Below are positions 44,634-53,452 of a DNA stretch of 64,000 nucleotides, piece by piece. This DNA comes from Priestia megaterium. GTDB lineage: Bacteria > Bacillota > Bacilli > Bacillales > Bacillaceae_H. Each line of letters begins with the position of its first letter. The stretch's first letter is position 1. A program made the position numbers and the translations under genes. The stretch covers positions 50,001 to 114,000 of the forward strand of contig NZ_CP085444.1 of assembly GCF_023824195.1 (NCBI RefSeq). Reading direction: 5' to 3'. The notes under the pieces are model-generated. The model made no database searches and had not been told where the DNA came from. It worked only from the letters and a program-made list of their open reading frames with translations.

Positions 44634-45581
44634 TCAAACATCATTAGTTTTTTCCAGAGATAATTCAGTCTTTTTTTTCTGTCTAGTTTGTGTAGCATGT
44701 TTTACCGAAACGAGATATACCCCTATTGTAATAAAGATGACGCTTACCAAAGTACTGACAGTTAAATGCTTACCTAAAATCATCCATTCAAATAGAATGC
44801 TGAGTAAGGGAATAAATAAAAGAGAAGCTGAAGCAACCGTTGTATTAACTTTTGAGAGTATAAAATACCATCCTGTAAAACAGTATGCTGAAGCAATTAT
44901 GCCAGTGAAGAGGACAATTAATAAGGCCTCCGTACTCCAATTTATAGGTTTATGAAATTCCATTATTAGTGAGGCGATTGAAATTCCTATGGTTCCAAAT
45001 ATCATTTGCCATGCTGATATAGTAAGTTTATTTGACGAAGTAAAGTTTTTTTTCATGTATATATTAGAAGCGCCCCAAGAAATAGCACCTAACATAAGCA
45101 AAAATTCACCTAGAATCACATTCCAGTTAGAAGACAATATTAAATCTAACCCTAATATTGAAATTAATCCGATTAAAGAGATACCAAGACCTATTACCTG
45201 TCTTGAACTAATTTTTTCTTTTAGAACTAAATATCCAATTATGGCGCTCCAAATGGGCATGGAATAAATGATGATAGAAGCTTGCCCTACATTGATAAAC
45301 ATCATTCCATATAAAACTAATAGAAACACTGAAGTAGTTTGTAATAAACCTAAAATTATAGTTTTAAACCATAGGCCTTTTGGAAATAAGGGGGCTCTGA
45401 ATATAAGTAATACTAGTAACATACATAAGCTTCCTATAAAAAAGCGTAAAGCCGCAAATTTAAAAGGGGGAATAGACTCTAGACCTATCTTGGTAATAAC
45501 CCACCCATAACTCCAAGACAATATGATACTGAGAAGAAGTAAATAGGTAATAAATTGAGATCTTTTTTTGGTAATGTGCAT
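44634..45581 (-). CDS. EamA-family (DMT) transporter
   Basis: About 315 aa, ten helices in two EamA repeats. LSWSYGWVITKIGLESIPPFKFAALRFFIGSL and INVGQASIIIYSMPIWSAIIGYLVLKEKISSRQVIGLGISLIGL are typical, as is the conserved end of the second repeat, ASLLFIPLLSILFEW. The start at 45581 is set by GGAGG. It is divergent from the tRNA-Cys array and inside the S12-S13 interval, so it may be an exporter for the cluster product, but a second EamA gene exists within the cluster itself. Confidence 0.83.
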   Translation of the reverse strand: MHITKKRSQFITYLLLLSIILSWSYGWVITKIGLESIPPFKFAALRFFIGSLCMLLVLLIFRAPLFPKGLWFKTIILGLLQTTSVFLLVLYGMMFINVGQASIIIYSMPIWSAIIGYLVLKEKISSRQVIGLGISLIGLISILGLDLILSSNWNVILGEFLLMLGAISWGASNIYMKKNFTSSNKLTISAWQMIFGTIGISIASLIMEFHKPINWSTEALLIVLFTGIIASAYCFTGWYFILSKVNTTVASASLLFIPLLSILFEWMILGKHLTVSTLVSVIFITIGVYLVSVKHATQTRQKKKTELSLEKTNDV

Positions 45582-45655
45582 AATTTTTTCCTCCATACAA
45601 ATTTTTTATATAAAATTAATATCATATATTAACAAAAATGTAAAACATTATAAAT

Positions 45656-45730
45656 GGCGGTGTAGCCAAGTCGGTAAGGCAAGGGACTGCAAATCCTTGA
45701 TCCTAGGTTCAAATCCTAGCGCCGTCTCCA
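45656..45730 (+). tRNA. tRNA-Cys(GCA), copy 1
   Basis: Acceptor GGCGGTG pairs with CGCCGTC (two G-U); discriminator T as required for Cys; anticodon GCA in ACTGCAAAT; CCA encoded. Anticodon stem AGGGA/TCCTT has a G-U pair at the second position. Confidence 0.95.
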
Positions 45731-45800
45731 TTATCTTAAGAAATTAATTTGTATGAATTTAATATTTAGACTAAAGGGTATCCATTCATAAATATAAAAT

Positions 45801-45875
45801 GGCGGTGTAGCCAAGTCGGTAAGGCAAGGGACTGCAAATCCTTGATCCTAGGTTCAAATCCTAGCGCCGTCTCCA
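45801..45875 (+). tRNA. tRNA-Cys(GCA), copy 2
   Basis: Identical to copy 1, including the G-U pair in the anticodon stem. Confidence 0.95.
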
Positions 45876-45945
45876 TTATCTTAAGAAATTAATTTGTATG
45901 AATTTAATATTTAGACTAAAGGGTATCCATTCATAAATATAAAAT

Positions 45946-46020
45946 GGCGGTGTAGCCAAGTCGGTAAGGCAAAGGACTGCAAATCCTTGATCCTAGGTTC
46001 AAATCCTAGCGCCGTCTCCA
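45946..46020 (+). tRNA. tRNA-Cys(GCA), copy 3
   Basis: As copy 1, but the anticodon stem reads AAGGA, turning the G-U pair into A-U. Confidence 0.95.
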
Positions 46021-46090
46021 TTATCTTAAGAAATTAATTTGTATGAATTTAATATTTAGACTAAAGGGTATCCATTCATAAATATAAAAT

Positions 46091-46165
46091 GGCGGTGTAG
46101 CCAAGTCGGTAAGGCAAAGGACTGCAAATCCTTGATCCTAGGTTCAAATCCTAGCGCCGTCTCCA
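46091..46165 (+). tRNA. tRNA-Cys(GCA), copy 4
   Basis: Same as copy 3. The first protein gene of the cluster begins 25 bp after it, with no terminator between, so the tRNAs and the protein genes may share a transcript. Confidence 0.95.
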
Positions 46166-46190
46166 TTAAACTAAAGGGGTAGTGATTTAT

Positions 46191-47081
46191 ATGGCTGTAA
46201 CGAATAAATCTGGTATCAAATCAACTCATGAACTTGTAGAATCTGAAGAAAAGTTACTTAATCTAATTAGAAATGAGTTAAAAGTTAGCGAATATAAAGA
46301 TCTAGTTGTGATGGCGGGCCATTTCATGTTGTTCATGGATGAACATAAAAATGAACTGATTCCAGGGGTAATTGAAGAGCAGGATAATCAAATTATTAGA
46401 GAACGTGTTGAGCAAAGAGTGGGCATTTTCCCAAAATACACATGGGAACTTGGAGTTGAAATAGCAAAGGAATTCTCGGATGAATTTGACGAAAAGAAAT
46501 TTCTTTTACTAATTAATGACTGGCAATATGTACCTGCAAAGAATGTGTCAGCTAGTGAATTAAGGGCACAGTTCTATGAGAAATTTAGCTTTCCAACATC
46601 TTATATGAAAGTTCTAGAAAACTCTAAAGTATTCTCAGAGAGGAATATCCTAAAAAGTAGAAAGCATGACCTTGCATTTCCAGAAACATGGCTTAAATAT
46701 AGATTTCAAAAGAGTGCAAACAAACTCGTTAAAGAAGGTAAGTTAGAAAAGAAAGTTTTAAATAATCAAACTAAAGACTCAGAAGTTACATTTTTAGATG
46801 AGAACGGAAATTATAAAACCTTAATTAGTTGTGGAATTACAGGATGTGCCGGAGAAATTACTGAAATGATTTCTGAAGTTTACAAAGATGGAAAAAGACT
46901 AATGCTTGTATTTGCTCCAGGTGAGTGTTATCAGCCCGTTAAAACTGGGGTAGAAATAGCACTAAATCTTTACAAATTAACAGGCATGAAGATAATAATT
47001 GCAGATCCAGGTGGGAGTGGAGAAATGTCTAAAGAAGAAATCTATAGCAAAATGGTGAATTTTTCTGTTTTTGAAAGCTAA
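46191..47081 (+). CDS. Unknown protein at head of biosynthetic cluster, 296 aa
   Basis: The start at ATG 46191 is favoured by AAAGGGG 10 nt upstream; a GTG at 46182 is possible. No signal or membrane segment. The N-terminal half is helical and charged (TKSGIKSTHELV...WELGVEIAKEFSDEFDEKKFLLLINDWQYV). The C-terminal half is alpha/beta with Cys and Gly-rich turns, ISCGITGCAGEITEMI near residue 220 and FAPGECYQPVKTGVEIALNLY near residue 250, then IIIADPGGSGEMS. I do not recognise the family. The position between tRNA-Cys genes and a cysteine desulfurase makes cysteine or Cys-tRNA chemistry a possibility, without direct evidence. Confidence 0.8.
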   Translation: MAVTNKSGIKSTHELVESEEKLLNLIRNELKVSEYKDLVVMAGHFMLFMDEHKNELIPGVIEEQDNQIIRERVEQRVGIFPKYTWELGVEIAKEFSDEFDEKKFLLLINDWQYVPAKNVSASELRAQFYEKFSFPTSYMKVLENSKVFSERNILKSRKHDLAFPETWLKYRFQKSANKLVKEGKLEKKVLNNQTKDSEVTFLDENGNYKTLISCGITGCAGEITEMISEVYKDGKRLMLVFAPGECYQPVKTGVEIALNLYKLTGMKIIIADPGGSGEMSKEEIYSKMVNFSVFES

Positions 47082-47103
47082 GCTGAAAGTAGAGGTTTAA
47101 TAA

Positions 47104-48258
47104 ATGGGAATTTTATATTTAGATCATTGTGCTACAACTCCTTGTCACAAAGAAGTTATGGAAGTTATGCTAAAATATTTCAATTCAGAATTTGGAAATC
47201 CGTCTTCCTTGCATTTTTACGGAAAAAAAGCTTTACATGCAGTCAATAATGCCTCTCGACAAGTTGCTGAGATTATTGGTGCTCATACTGAAGAAATAAC
47301 TTTCACTTCTGGTGCCACAGAGAGCAATAATCTCTTTTTATTAGGATTATATGAATGGTTAAACAGAGTTAATGGAAACATTATTCTATGTCCCATAGAC
47401 CACAAATCTACCTTGGAAGTGGGAAAAGAACTTCAGAGGCGTGGAATTGATGTAAGGTACGGAAGAGTGGATGCCAAAGGACAAATAGATATAAATTTCC
47501 TAATGGATTTAATAGATCAAAATACCAAGTTATTAAGCATATCTCTTGTTAATTCAGAATTAGGCGTGATTCAAGATATAAAGACATTATCTAGCATTTG
47601 TAATGCTAAAAATATCCTACTACATGTAGATGCTGTACAAGCAATAGGTAAGATACCTGTTGACGTAAAGAAAATGAAAGTAGATGCTTTATCTTTATCA
47701 GGTCATAAAATTTACGGACCGAAGGGAATAGGTGCACTATTTATTGATAGATCTGTTAAACATTTGGTTAAACCATTAATGTTTGGCGGAGGACAGGACG
47801 TTCTTCGAAGTGGTACACTGCCCACTCCTCTTATTGTTGGATTAGGACATGCCTGTAGTTTAGCTCAAAAGCAAATAGATGAGCATCATACTAAGGTAAT
47901 AAATTTACGACAAGCTTTTATTAAGGCTTTACGAGAAGAGTTGGTAACGTTTGAGTTTAATAATGATATCTCAATTAGTATTCCGCATGTTCTTAATATA
48001 AGGATACCAAATGTTAGTTCAGAAACTTTGGTTTTAGGGCTAGGGGATGTTGCGATTTCCTCAGGATCAGCCTGTAATTCAAATAGTTTAGAGCCTTCCT
48101 ATGTACTTACTTCTATAGGATTAAGTGAAGAAGAAGCAAATAATTCTATAAGAATTTGTTTGAGCCCGGATTTAACAAATGAACAAATAAAAACAGCTGT
48201 CAAAATTTTAGGTAAAAAAATTAAAAATATAACACAATTGCAAGGAGAATTTGTATGA
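47104..48258 (+). CDS. Cysteine desulfurase (IscS/NifS family)
   Basis: 384 aa, PLP-dependent. YLDHCATTPCHKEVMEVM at the N-terminus, HVDAVQAIGKIPVDV in the PLP site, the Schiff-base Lys in SLSGHKIYGPKGIGALF, and the catalytic Cys in SSGSACNSNSLEPSYVL. All active-site elements are intact, so it should convert L-cysteine to L-alanine with persulfide transfer. No NifU/IscU-type scaffold or thiouridylase is adjacent; the partner is the D-Ala-D-Ala ligase gene, whose ATG overlaps the stop. In this cluster it may provide sulfur, or alanine, to the product. Confidence 0.9.
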   Translation: MGILYLDHCATTPCHKEVMEVMLKYFNSEFGNPSSLHFYGKKALHAVNNASRQVAEIIGAHTEEITFTSGATESNNLFLLGLYEWLNRVNGNIILCPIDHKSTLEVGKELQRRGIDVRYGRVDAKGQIDINFLMDLIDQNTKLLSISLVNSELGVIQDIKTLSSICNAKNILLHVDAVQAIGKIPVDVKKMKVDALSLSGHKIYGPKGIGALFIDRSVKHLVKPLMFGGGQDVLRSGTLPTPLIVGLGHACSLAQKQIDEHHTKVINLRQAFIKALREELVTFEFNNDISISIPHVLNIRIPNVSSETLVLGLGDVAISSGSACNSNSLEPSYVLTSIGLSEEEANNSIRICLSPDLTNEQIKTAVKILGKKIKNITQLQGEFV

Positions 48259-49184
48259 AGGTTATAGTTCTAGCAGGCGGTGATTCTTCTGAAAAAGAAA
48301 TCTCACTAAGGACCGGTGAGTGTGTTTATAACACTTTAATAGAACTTGGTTATCAGGTGGAAATGTGTTCAATTACCACTTTTAAAGATGTATTAAATTT
48401 AGAAATAGGGGATAATACTTTAATCTTCAATGCTTTACATGGTGGTTTTGGCGAAGATGGAACTTTACAGTCATACCTATCTTATCTTAATTTACCCTAT
48501 AACGGTGCAAACGCACTAGCTAGTTCGATAGGTATGAATAAAGAGGTGACTAAAAAATTAGCAAGTACAATAGGTATTTCAATTCCTAAGAGTATGTTAA
48601 TTACAAAAACAAGCATTTTAAGTTATGAGAAAGTGAAATATGTTTTGGGATCTAAATTTGTTCTGAAGCCTTTGTCTCAAGGGTGCAGCGTGGGTTTATA
48701 TTATGTAACTTCTAAAGAAGAGTACGACACTTTTATACCACAGGCATTAGAAATTGAGGAAAGTGTCATTTTAGAAGAATTTATTACAGGCATCGAGATT
48801 ACGGTAGGAATGCTAGGAGAGGAGATCCTTCCTCTTGTGGAAATTAAACATAACCATGATTTATTTGACTATGAAAGTAAATTTACTCCTGGAATGTCCC
48901 GATTTATCGAATGTGAATTACCGGAAAAAATGCAAAAAAATATTCAAAAACAGTCTAAAGAATTCTTTAATTTATTAGATATAACAGATTACGCTCGATT
49001 AGATTTTATTGTAGATGAGTCCGGGAAAGCATATTTATTAGAATTAAATACTCTGCCTGGCTTGAATACCAGTAGTCTTTATCCTGTAGCTTGTAAATTC
49101 ATGATGTTAGATTATAAAGAAATGATGCAGCGATTGGTTCAATTAATTGCGATAAAAAAAGGTCATACGCAAAGTGTCGGCTAA
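48255..49184 (+). CDS. D-alanine--D-alanine ligase (Ddl)
   Basis: 309-aa ATP-grasp ligase joining two D-Ala for peptidoglycan. N-terminal LAGGDSSEKEISLRTG, HGGFGEDGTLQ, the omega-loop KPLSQGCSVGLYY, and DYARLDFIVDESGKAYLLELNTLPGLNTSSLYP with metal ligands. Start overlaps the upstream stop (ATGA). Its presence in a biosynthetic cluster, together with an alanine racemase at the far end, suggests a resistant or surplus copy of a product target, as DcsI does in D-cycloserine clusters. Confidence 0.9.
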   Translation: MKVIVLAGGDSSEKEISLRTGECVYNTLIELGYQVEMCSITTFKDVLNLEIGDNTLIFNALHGGFGEDGTLQSYLSYLNLPYNGANALASSIGMNKEVTKKLASTIGISIPKSMLITKTSILSYEKVKYVLGSKFVLKPLSQGCSVGLYYVTSKEEYDTFIPQALEIEESVILEEFITGIEITVGMLGEEILPLVEIKHNHDLFDYESKFTPGMSRFIECELPEKMQKNIQKQSKEFFNLLDITDYARLDFIVDESGKAYLLELNTLPGLNTSSLYPVACKFMMLDYKEMMQRLVQLIAIKKGHTQSVG

Positions 49185-49198
49185 AGCCGACATTTTTC
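49175..49198 (+). terminator. Terminator after ddl
   Basis: TGTCGGC pairs with GCCGACA, then TTTTT; the ddl stop codon lies in the loop. It separates the first transcription unit from the quorum-sensing genes. Confidence 0.85.
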
Positions 49199-49286
49199 GC
49201 GTGCTTGTAATTTTTTTTGAATACTATATAGGTATAAACAACTAATTTATTTATAAAAAATTCTTAGACAGGTAAAAGAGGCGGAT

Positions 49287-50204
49287 ATGGATACCAAAAT
49301 TTATGATATAATAAAACAGGTATTAGATAGAAATATTTTGGATGAAAAGTTAAAAAAATACATATGTAATTGCATGTTAAAAAAACAAAGTGAAGGTTTT
49401 TTATTTAGTCAACTCATAGAAATACATTATAAGTTATTTGGCGGGGATTCTGAAGGTGAAATAATTAATATTTCTGCAGCTCTTGAATGCTTACTTTTAT
49501 CCTTAGATATAATTGACGATATACAAGATGAAGACGATATAAGTTCATCATTATTTGATATGGAAAATGCAAATCTCTTAAATGTTTCTACATTACTTAT
49601 GTTCATTTCTCAACAGTTATTAAATGAATGTAGTTCTCCGTTCAAAAAAAATATAACGACTTATTATACAACTTTAACTATGAGAGGAATTGAAGGACAA
49701 CATTTAGACATAAATAATGTGTTGGCAGATGAAAATAATTACATAGATATGGTAGGGAAGAAATCAGGTTCTTTTACTGCTTTAGCTGCATTAATAGGTA
49801 CTGCTTTAGCTACTGACGTATATCCATACAGCTCAATTTTAGATTATTCTATAGATATAGGGATCGCTAGTCAATTGCTCAATGATGCAATTGATATTCA
49901 AAGAATAGAAGAAAAAAACGATATTTTCAAAAAAAAGATTACGTTACCTATAATTTTTATATTAGGTCATCCTAACTCTAAATTAAAACTGCTTAAATCG
50001 TATGTTAATGAAGAAATCAATTATGACAATTTACTTCTGCAAAAACAGACTTTACTCCAGGAAATTACAGACTCTAAGGCAATAGAATATACTATGCTCC
50101 AAAGAGAATTTTATTTACAGCGAGCCCTTAACACTATTGAATCTATTAATTTTCCAAGACCTGAACTTAAACCTAAACTTATAGAATTTGTGAAAGGAAG
50201 ATAA
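49287..50204 (+). CDS. comQ: ComQ-like isoprenyl transferase
   Basis: 305-aa member of the polyprenyl synthetase fold. The first Asp-rich motif is DDIQD at residues 77-81 in LDIIDDIQDEDD; the second region (SQLLNDAIDIQR) is the reduced form usual for ComQ. ComQ cleaves the ComX precursor and attaches a farnesyl or geranyl group to its Trp. The ComX-like gene starts 3 bp downstream and ComP/ComA homologues follow, the canonical order. Ribosome site AGAGGCGGAT. Confidence 0.85.
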   Translation: MDTKIYDIIKQVLDRNILDEKLKKYICNCMLKKQSEGFLFSQLIEIHYKLFGGDSEGEIINISAALECLLLSLDIIDDIQDEDDISSSLFDMENANLLNVSTLLMFISQQLLNECSSPFKKNITTYYTTLTMRGIEGQHLDINNVLADENNYIDMVGKKSGSFTALAALIGTALATDVYPYSSILDYSIDIGIASQLLNDAIDIQRIEEKNDIFKKKITLPIIFILGHPNSKLKLLKSYVNEEINYDNLLLQKQTLLQEITDSKAIEYTMLQREFYLQRALNTIESINFPRPELKPKLIEFVKGR

Positions 50205-50206
50205 AC

Positions 50207-50374
50207 ATGAAAGAATTACTGTACTATTTAAGTGAAAATCCTGATATTCTGGAGTTAGTGAAAGAAGGAAAAGCGAGTTTAATTTTCAATTCCGATTTAG
50301 GCATTAAAGTAGAAACTATAATTGACATTTTAATTAATAATTCAGTTGATATAACAGCGAGTTATTGGAAATAG
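50207..50374 (+). CDS. comX: ComX-like pheromone precursor, 55 aa
   Basis: Too short for most ORF lists. MKELLYYLSENPDILELVKEGKASLIF matches the leader of ComX precursors, and the C-terminus ends ...VDITASYWK, with the single Trp two residues from the end, where ComX is prenylated. AAGGAAG lies before the ATG, at the end of comQ. A terminator follows. The mature pheromone would be the last 6-10 residues; the exact cut is unknown. The pherotype is new to me. Confidence 0.85.
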   Translation: MKELLYYLSENPDILELVKEGKASLIFNSDLGIKVETIIDILINNSVDITASYWK

Positions 50375-50392
50375 GTACTAACCATTTAATAG

Positions 50393-50430
50393 AACAAGCG
50401 ATTAGAAACTTTCTAGTCGCTTGTTTTATC
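50393..50430 (+). terminator. Terminator after comX
   Basis: ACAAGCGATTAGA pairs with TCTAGTCGCTTGT, then TTTA. Likely partial, letting comQX exceed comPA. Confidence 0.8.
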
Positions 50431-50448
50431 AGTAAGTGAGGAAAATAT

Positions 50449-52728
50449 ATGGAAAAAAGACACTATGTTTTGATAATAACATGTTTGATATATTCACTGA
50501 TATTTACTTACTTTGGAAAAATAATTATAAATCAACCTTATATAGGAGTTGAACTTAATAAAAAAGAAGGAGTTTTGTTCGTTGAAAAAATATATGCAAA
50601 TAGTTGGGGGGAACAATACTTAAAAAAGGGTGATATCATTGTTACTAAACATTATAAGGGTTTAGATAATCTTGAAGGTATGAAGAATTTAACAATTTAT
50701 AGAGGTAAGGAAATTTTAAATTTTAAAGTTAGTTACCATAAGCTTCCTGATCAAATTCTTTTTCAAATAGTCATTCCTTTTATTTTCTTATTTATTTGTT
50801 TAACATTTAGTATCATCTTGCTTCTACGAGGAAAATGGAATAAACCTAAAATGTATACAATTTGTTTCTTTCTAGTGGTATCTTTAGGCTACTTAAGTGC
50901 TAGTGGTTCGTCTAGAGAGGATTTTATTTCACGATTTATTAGTGGTCTTTGTTTATCGATCGTACCATACTTGTTAGTTCATCTTTTGTATCAGTATTTT
51001 AAAAAATCAGATATTAAAGCTTTGACTACTGTTAGCTTATATTTAGCATATACATTATGTTTATTCATAGGCATTTTAGAATTCTTTCCTTTGACGTCAT
51101 CATTTAAAAATTACATATCTTCAATACAGTTATTTATTTTTGGTATTGGAACTTTTTATTTAATTACTATTATTTTTAGTTACTATAATAAATTAAAAAG
51201 CCTGAAAGATGGGCCAATTATTCGTATAATTTTAATTAGTCTTATGGTATCTTTTTTACCCATTATTTTATTTTATATTTTACCAATTGTGATTTTTCAT
51301 CATACGCTCTTGAGTGCAGAAATAGCTATTTCTTCAATGATGGTATTGCCTTTTTCCCTATTTTATCTGAATTTTAAAAGTGTTTACTTTGACGTGGACT
51401 TCTTGATACAAAGAATAAAATATTATTCTTTAGCATCTATATTATTTGTTTTAATAATTTTACTATTTAGCATCAATGTCAAAAATAATTTTACTTCCCT
51501 GTTTTTATTTGGATTGCTATTACTTGTATGTTTTAATATTCTATTGTTTTTTTATGGGAACTTGCAGCTTATTTTTAATAAAAACAGTAAATTTAATTAC
51601 CAAGATAGTTTGTACAATTTCACCAGAAAATCTAAAAAAATATTAAGTTTTCAAGATTTAATTTATTTTATTGAAAAAGAAGTTAAAGTTGGATTGAGAA
51701 TACCTCAGATTGTTCCTTTTAAATTAAGCAAAGAAAATGGGACTTGCACTGACTTAACTTTGGACTGTAAATACATAAATATTCTCTATAATAATGTGTT
51801 AGATTTAGAAAAAAACAAAAAACTCTTTGATAAAGTTATAGATGTACATAATGAATTGTATTTAGTTCTTGGTGAAGAGAATAATGAATTTGTTGTCTTA
51901 TACATTGATCGCTCTCATACAAAAGTAAAACTTAATATTCAAGAAAAAAAATGGCTTAATACCCTTATGTATTATGCTAATATTATTTTTGAAAATCTAA
52001 AGAAAGTAGATGCCTTACTTTTAGAAATTGAGAATTTAAAAAGAGACAAAACTTATTACCCCTACTGGATGGCGCAATTGTTTTGTCGGATTTCCGAAAA
52101 AGAACGTGCAAATTTAGCTAATGATATTCATGATAATATCTTACAGGATCAATTATTGTTGTATAGAAAATTTGAAGAAATAGCAAATGATAAAAATTTG
52201 GTCAGCAATTTAACCCAATCAGATATTACATTTTTTAGAGAAATGATCCTAGATAATATTTACTTAATCCGAGAAACTTGTAACCATTTAAAGCCTGCTT
52301 TTTTAAAGGAATTAGGGATTGTAGAAGCTTTAAAAAATTTGATTGATAAGATTCAATTGCACTCCAATTTCGAAATTGAATATTACTTTGATGAATTAGA
52401 GTGTTTAGATGACGAAACCTCTATAAATTTGTATCGAATTATTCAAGAGTTACTAAATAATGCTATTAAGCATTCTGAAGCCACTAAGGTTATTATAACC
52501 CTACAGCGCCAGGAACCAATGGTCTGTCTAAACTACAGGGATAATGGGATAGGGTTTAATAACGAAAATAAAAATAAGGTAAATAAAACTATAGGATTAT
52601 CCAGTATTAAAGAAAGAGCACATGCTTTAAAAGGCAGCGTTACTTTTACTTCGACCCCTAAAAAAGGTTTACAAGTTTCAGTTTCATTCAGTCTAGATAA
52701 CCTTCCCGAGATAGGAGTAACTGTATGA
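50449..52728 (+). CDS. comP: ComP-like sensor histidine kinase
   Basis: 759 aa. One N-terminal helix, a small extracellular PDZ-like part (IGVELNKKEGVLFVEKIYANSWG...), then seven or eight further helices to about residue 380: the multi-span sensor typical of ComP. The HisKA_3 motif ANDIHDNILQDQL has His561, and the HATPase domain shows IIQELLNNAIKHS and DNGIGF. The kinase would phosphorylate the adjacent ComA when the modified ComX peptide is bound. Its stop overlaps the response regulator start by 4 nt. Confidence 0.88.
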   Translation: MEKRHYVLIITCLIYSLIFTYFGKIIINQPYIGVELNKKEGVLFVEKIYANSWGEQYLKKGDIIVTKHYKGLDNLEGMKNLTIYRGKEILNFKVSYHKLPDQILFQIVIPFIFLFICLTFSIILLLRGKWNKPKMYTICFFLVVSLGYLSASGSSREDFISRFISGLCLSIVPYLLVHLLYQYFKKSDIKALTTVSLYLAYTLCLFIGILEFFPLTSSFKNYISSIQLFIFGIGTFYLITIIFSYYNKLKSLKDGPIIRIILISLMVSFLPIILFYILPIVIFHHTLLSAEIAISSMMVLPFSLFYLNFKSVYFDVDFLIQRIKYYSLASILFVLIILLFSINVKNNFTSLFLFGLLLLVCFNILLFFYGNLQLIFNKNSKFNYQDSLYNFTRKSKKILSFQDLIYFIEKEVKVGLRIPQIVPFKLSKENGTCTDLTLDCKYINILYNNVLDLEKNKKLFDKVIDVHNELYLVLGEENNEFVVLYIDRSHTKVKLNIQEKKWLNTLMYYANIIFENLKKVDALLLEIENLKRDKTYYPYWMAQLFCRISEKERANLANDIHDNILQDQLLLYRKFEEIANDKNLVSNLTQSDITFFREMILDNIYLIRETCNHLKPAFLKELGIVEALKNLIDKIQLHSNFEIEYYFDELECLDDETSINLYRIIQELLNNAIKHSEATKVIITLQRQEPMVCLNYRDNGIGFNNENKNKVNKTIGLSSIKERAHALKGSVTFTSTPKKGLQVSVSFSLDNLPEIGVTV

Positions 52729-53378
52729 TTAATATTTTGATTGTTGACGACCATCCAGCAGTAGCACAAGGTACAAAGTTTATTTTAGAGCAAAATGGAA
52801 AAGTCAAAGCTCATATAATTAATGATCCATTTGAAGTCTTGGAAAATATAAGTGAAAATGAATATGATATCGTCATATTAGATCTCCATATGCCGGGATT
52901 AAATGGCATTGATTTAGCAAAATTAATTAATCAAAAGTCAAAGGCAAAGATAATTATATATACAGGTTACGACGTAGAAAATTATTTTAATTTATTAATT
53001 GAATCAGGAGTAATAGGGTTTGTGAGTAAAGCATCTTCCGCGAACGGCTTAATAAATGCTGTAAATGGTGCATTAAATGATGAAGCAGTTATCCCTGTTA
53101 CTTTGTTAAGACAGCTTAGGAGAACCTCTTTAAAAATTCAAGGAGATCAAATGAACATCGACGTAACTATAAATGAAGAAGAACAAACTATACTAATAGA
53201 AATCGAAAAAGGTTCGACAAATAGGGAAATATCTCAAAAGTTACATGTTAGCCAAAGAACAATTGAGCATAGGCTAACAAGTATATTTCAAAAACTCAAT
53301 GTTAATTCTCGGGTTCAAGCAGTTCTAAAAGCTAAAGAACTAGGCCTAATCCCTAGTAATAAAACAATAAACTTATAA
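52725..53378 (+). CDS. comA: ComA-like response regulator
   Basis: 217 aa. Receiver domain: acidic pair VDDH at 8-10, phosphorylated Asp53 in VILDLHMPGLNG, and conserved Thr/Lys in IIIYTG and FVSKAS. C-terminal LuxR-type helix-turn-helix: NREISQKLHVSQRTIEHRLTSIFQKLNVNSRVQAV. Translationally coupled to the kinase. It should bind a TTGCGG/CCGCAA-type dyad; one candidate lies in front of the biosynthetic operon. Confidence 0.88.
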   Translation: MINILIVDDHPAVAQGTKFILEQNGKVKAHIINDPFEVLENISENEYDIVILDLHMPGLNGIDLAKLINQKSKAKIIIYTGYDVENYFNLLIESGVIGFVSKASSANGLINAVNGALNDEAVIPVTLLRQLRRTSLKIQGDQMNIDVTINEEEQTILIEIEKGSTNREISQKLHVSQRTIEHRLTSIFQKLNVNSRVQAVLKAKELGLIPSNKTINL

Positions 53379-53411
53379 ACCTTCCTTCTGAAAAAGGGAG
53401 GTTTTTTTTTA
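53377..53411 (+). terminator. Terminator after comA
   Basis: AACCTTCC pairs with GGGAGGTT (one G-U), followed by a run of T. Confidence 0.8.
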
Positions 53412-53427
53412 CGAAAAATATTTGTGT

Positions 53428-53452
53428 ATTGCCGAAATAGAAATGCGGTAAT
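53428..53452. promoter_or_regulatory. Candidate ComA-type operator before the biosynthetic operon
   Basis: Dyad ATTGCCG ... CGGTAAT around an 11-bp centre. The half sites resemble TTGCGG/CCGCAA of the ComA box, although the B. subtilis spacing is 4 bp. It is the only such dyad I see upstream of the carrier-protein operon. Confidence 0.45.

Larger units (their letters stand above)
45656..46165 (+). repeat. 145-bp tandem repeat, four copies, each carrying tRNA-Cys
   Basis: The period is exactly 145 bp (starts 45656, 45801, 45946, 46091). Each unit is a 75-bp tRNA gene plus a 70-bp spacer. The three spacers look identical. Copies 1-2 differ from copies 3-4 only at one position of the anticodon stem. 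Confidence 0.95.

Noticed and set aside
45656..46165. CRISPR array, because of regular direct repeats
   Set aside because: Both repeat and spacer are identical between units and each unit is a tRNA-Cys gene; no cas genes.
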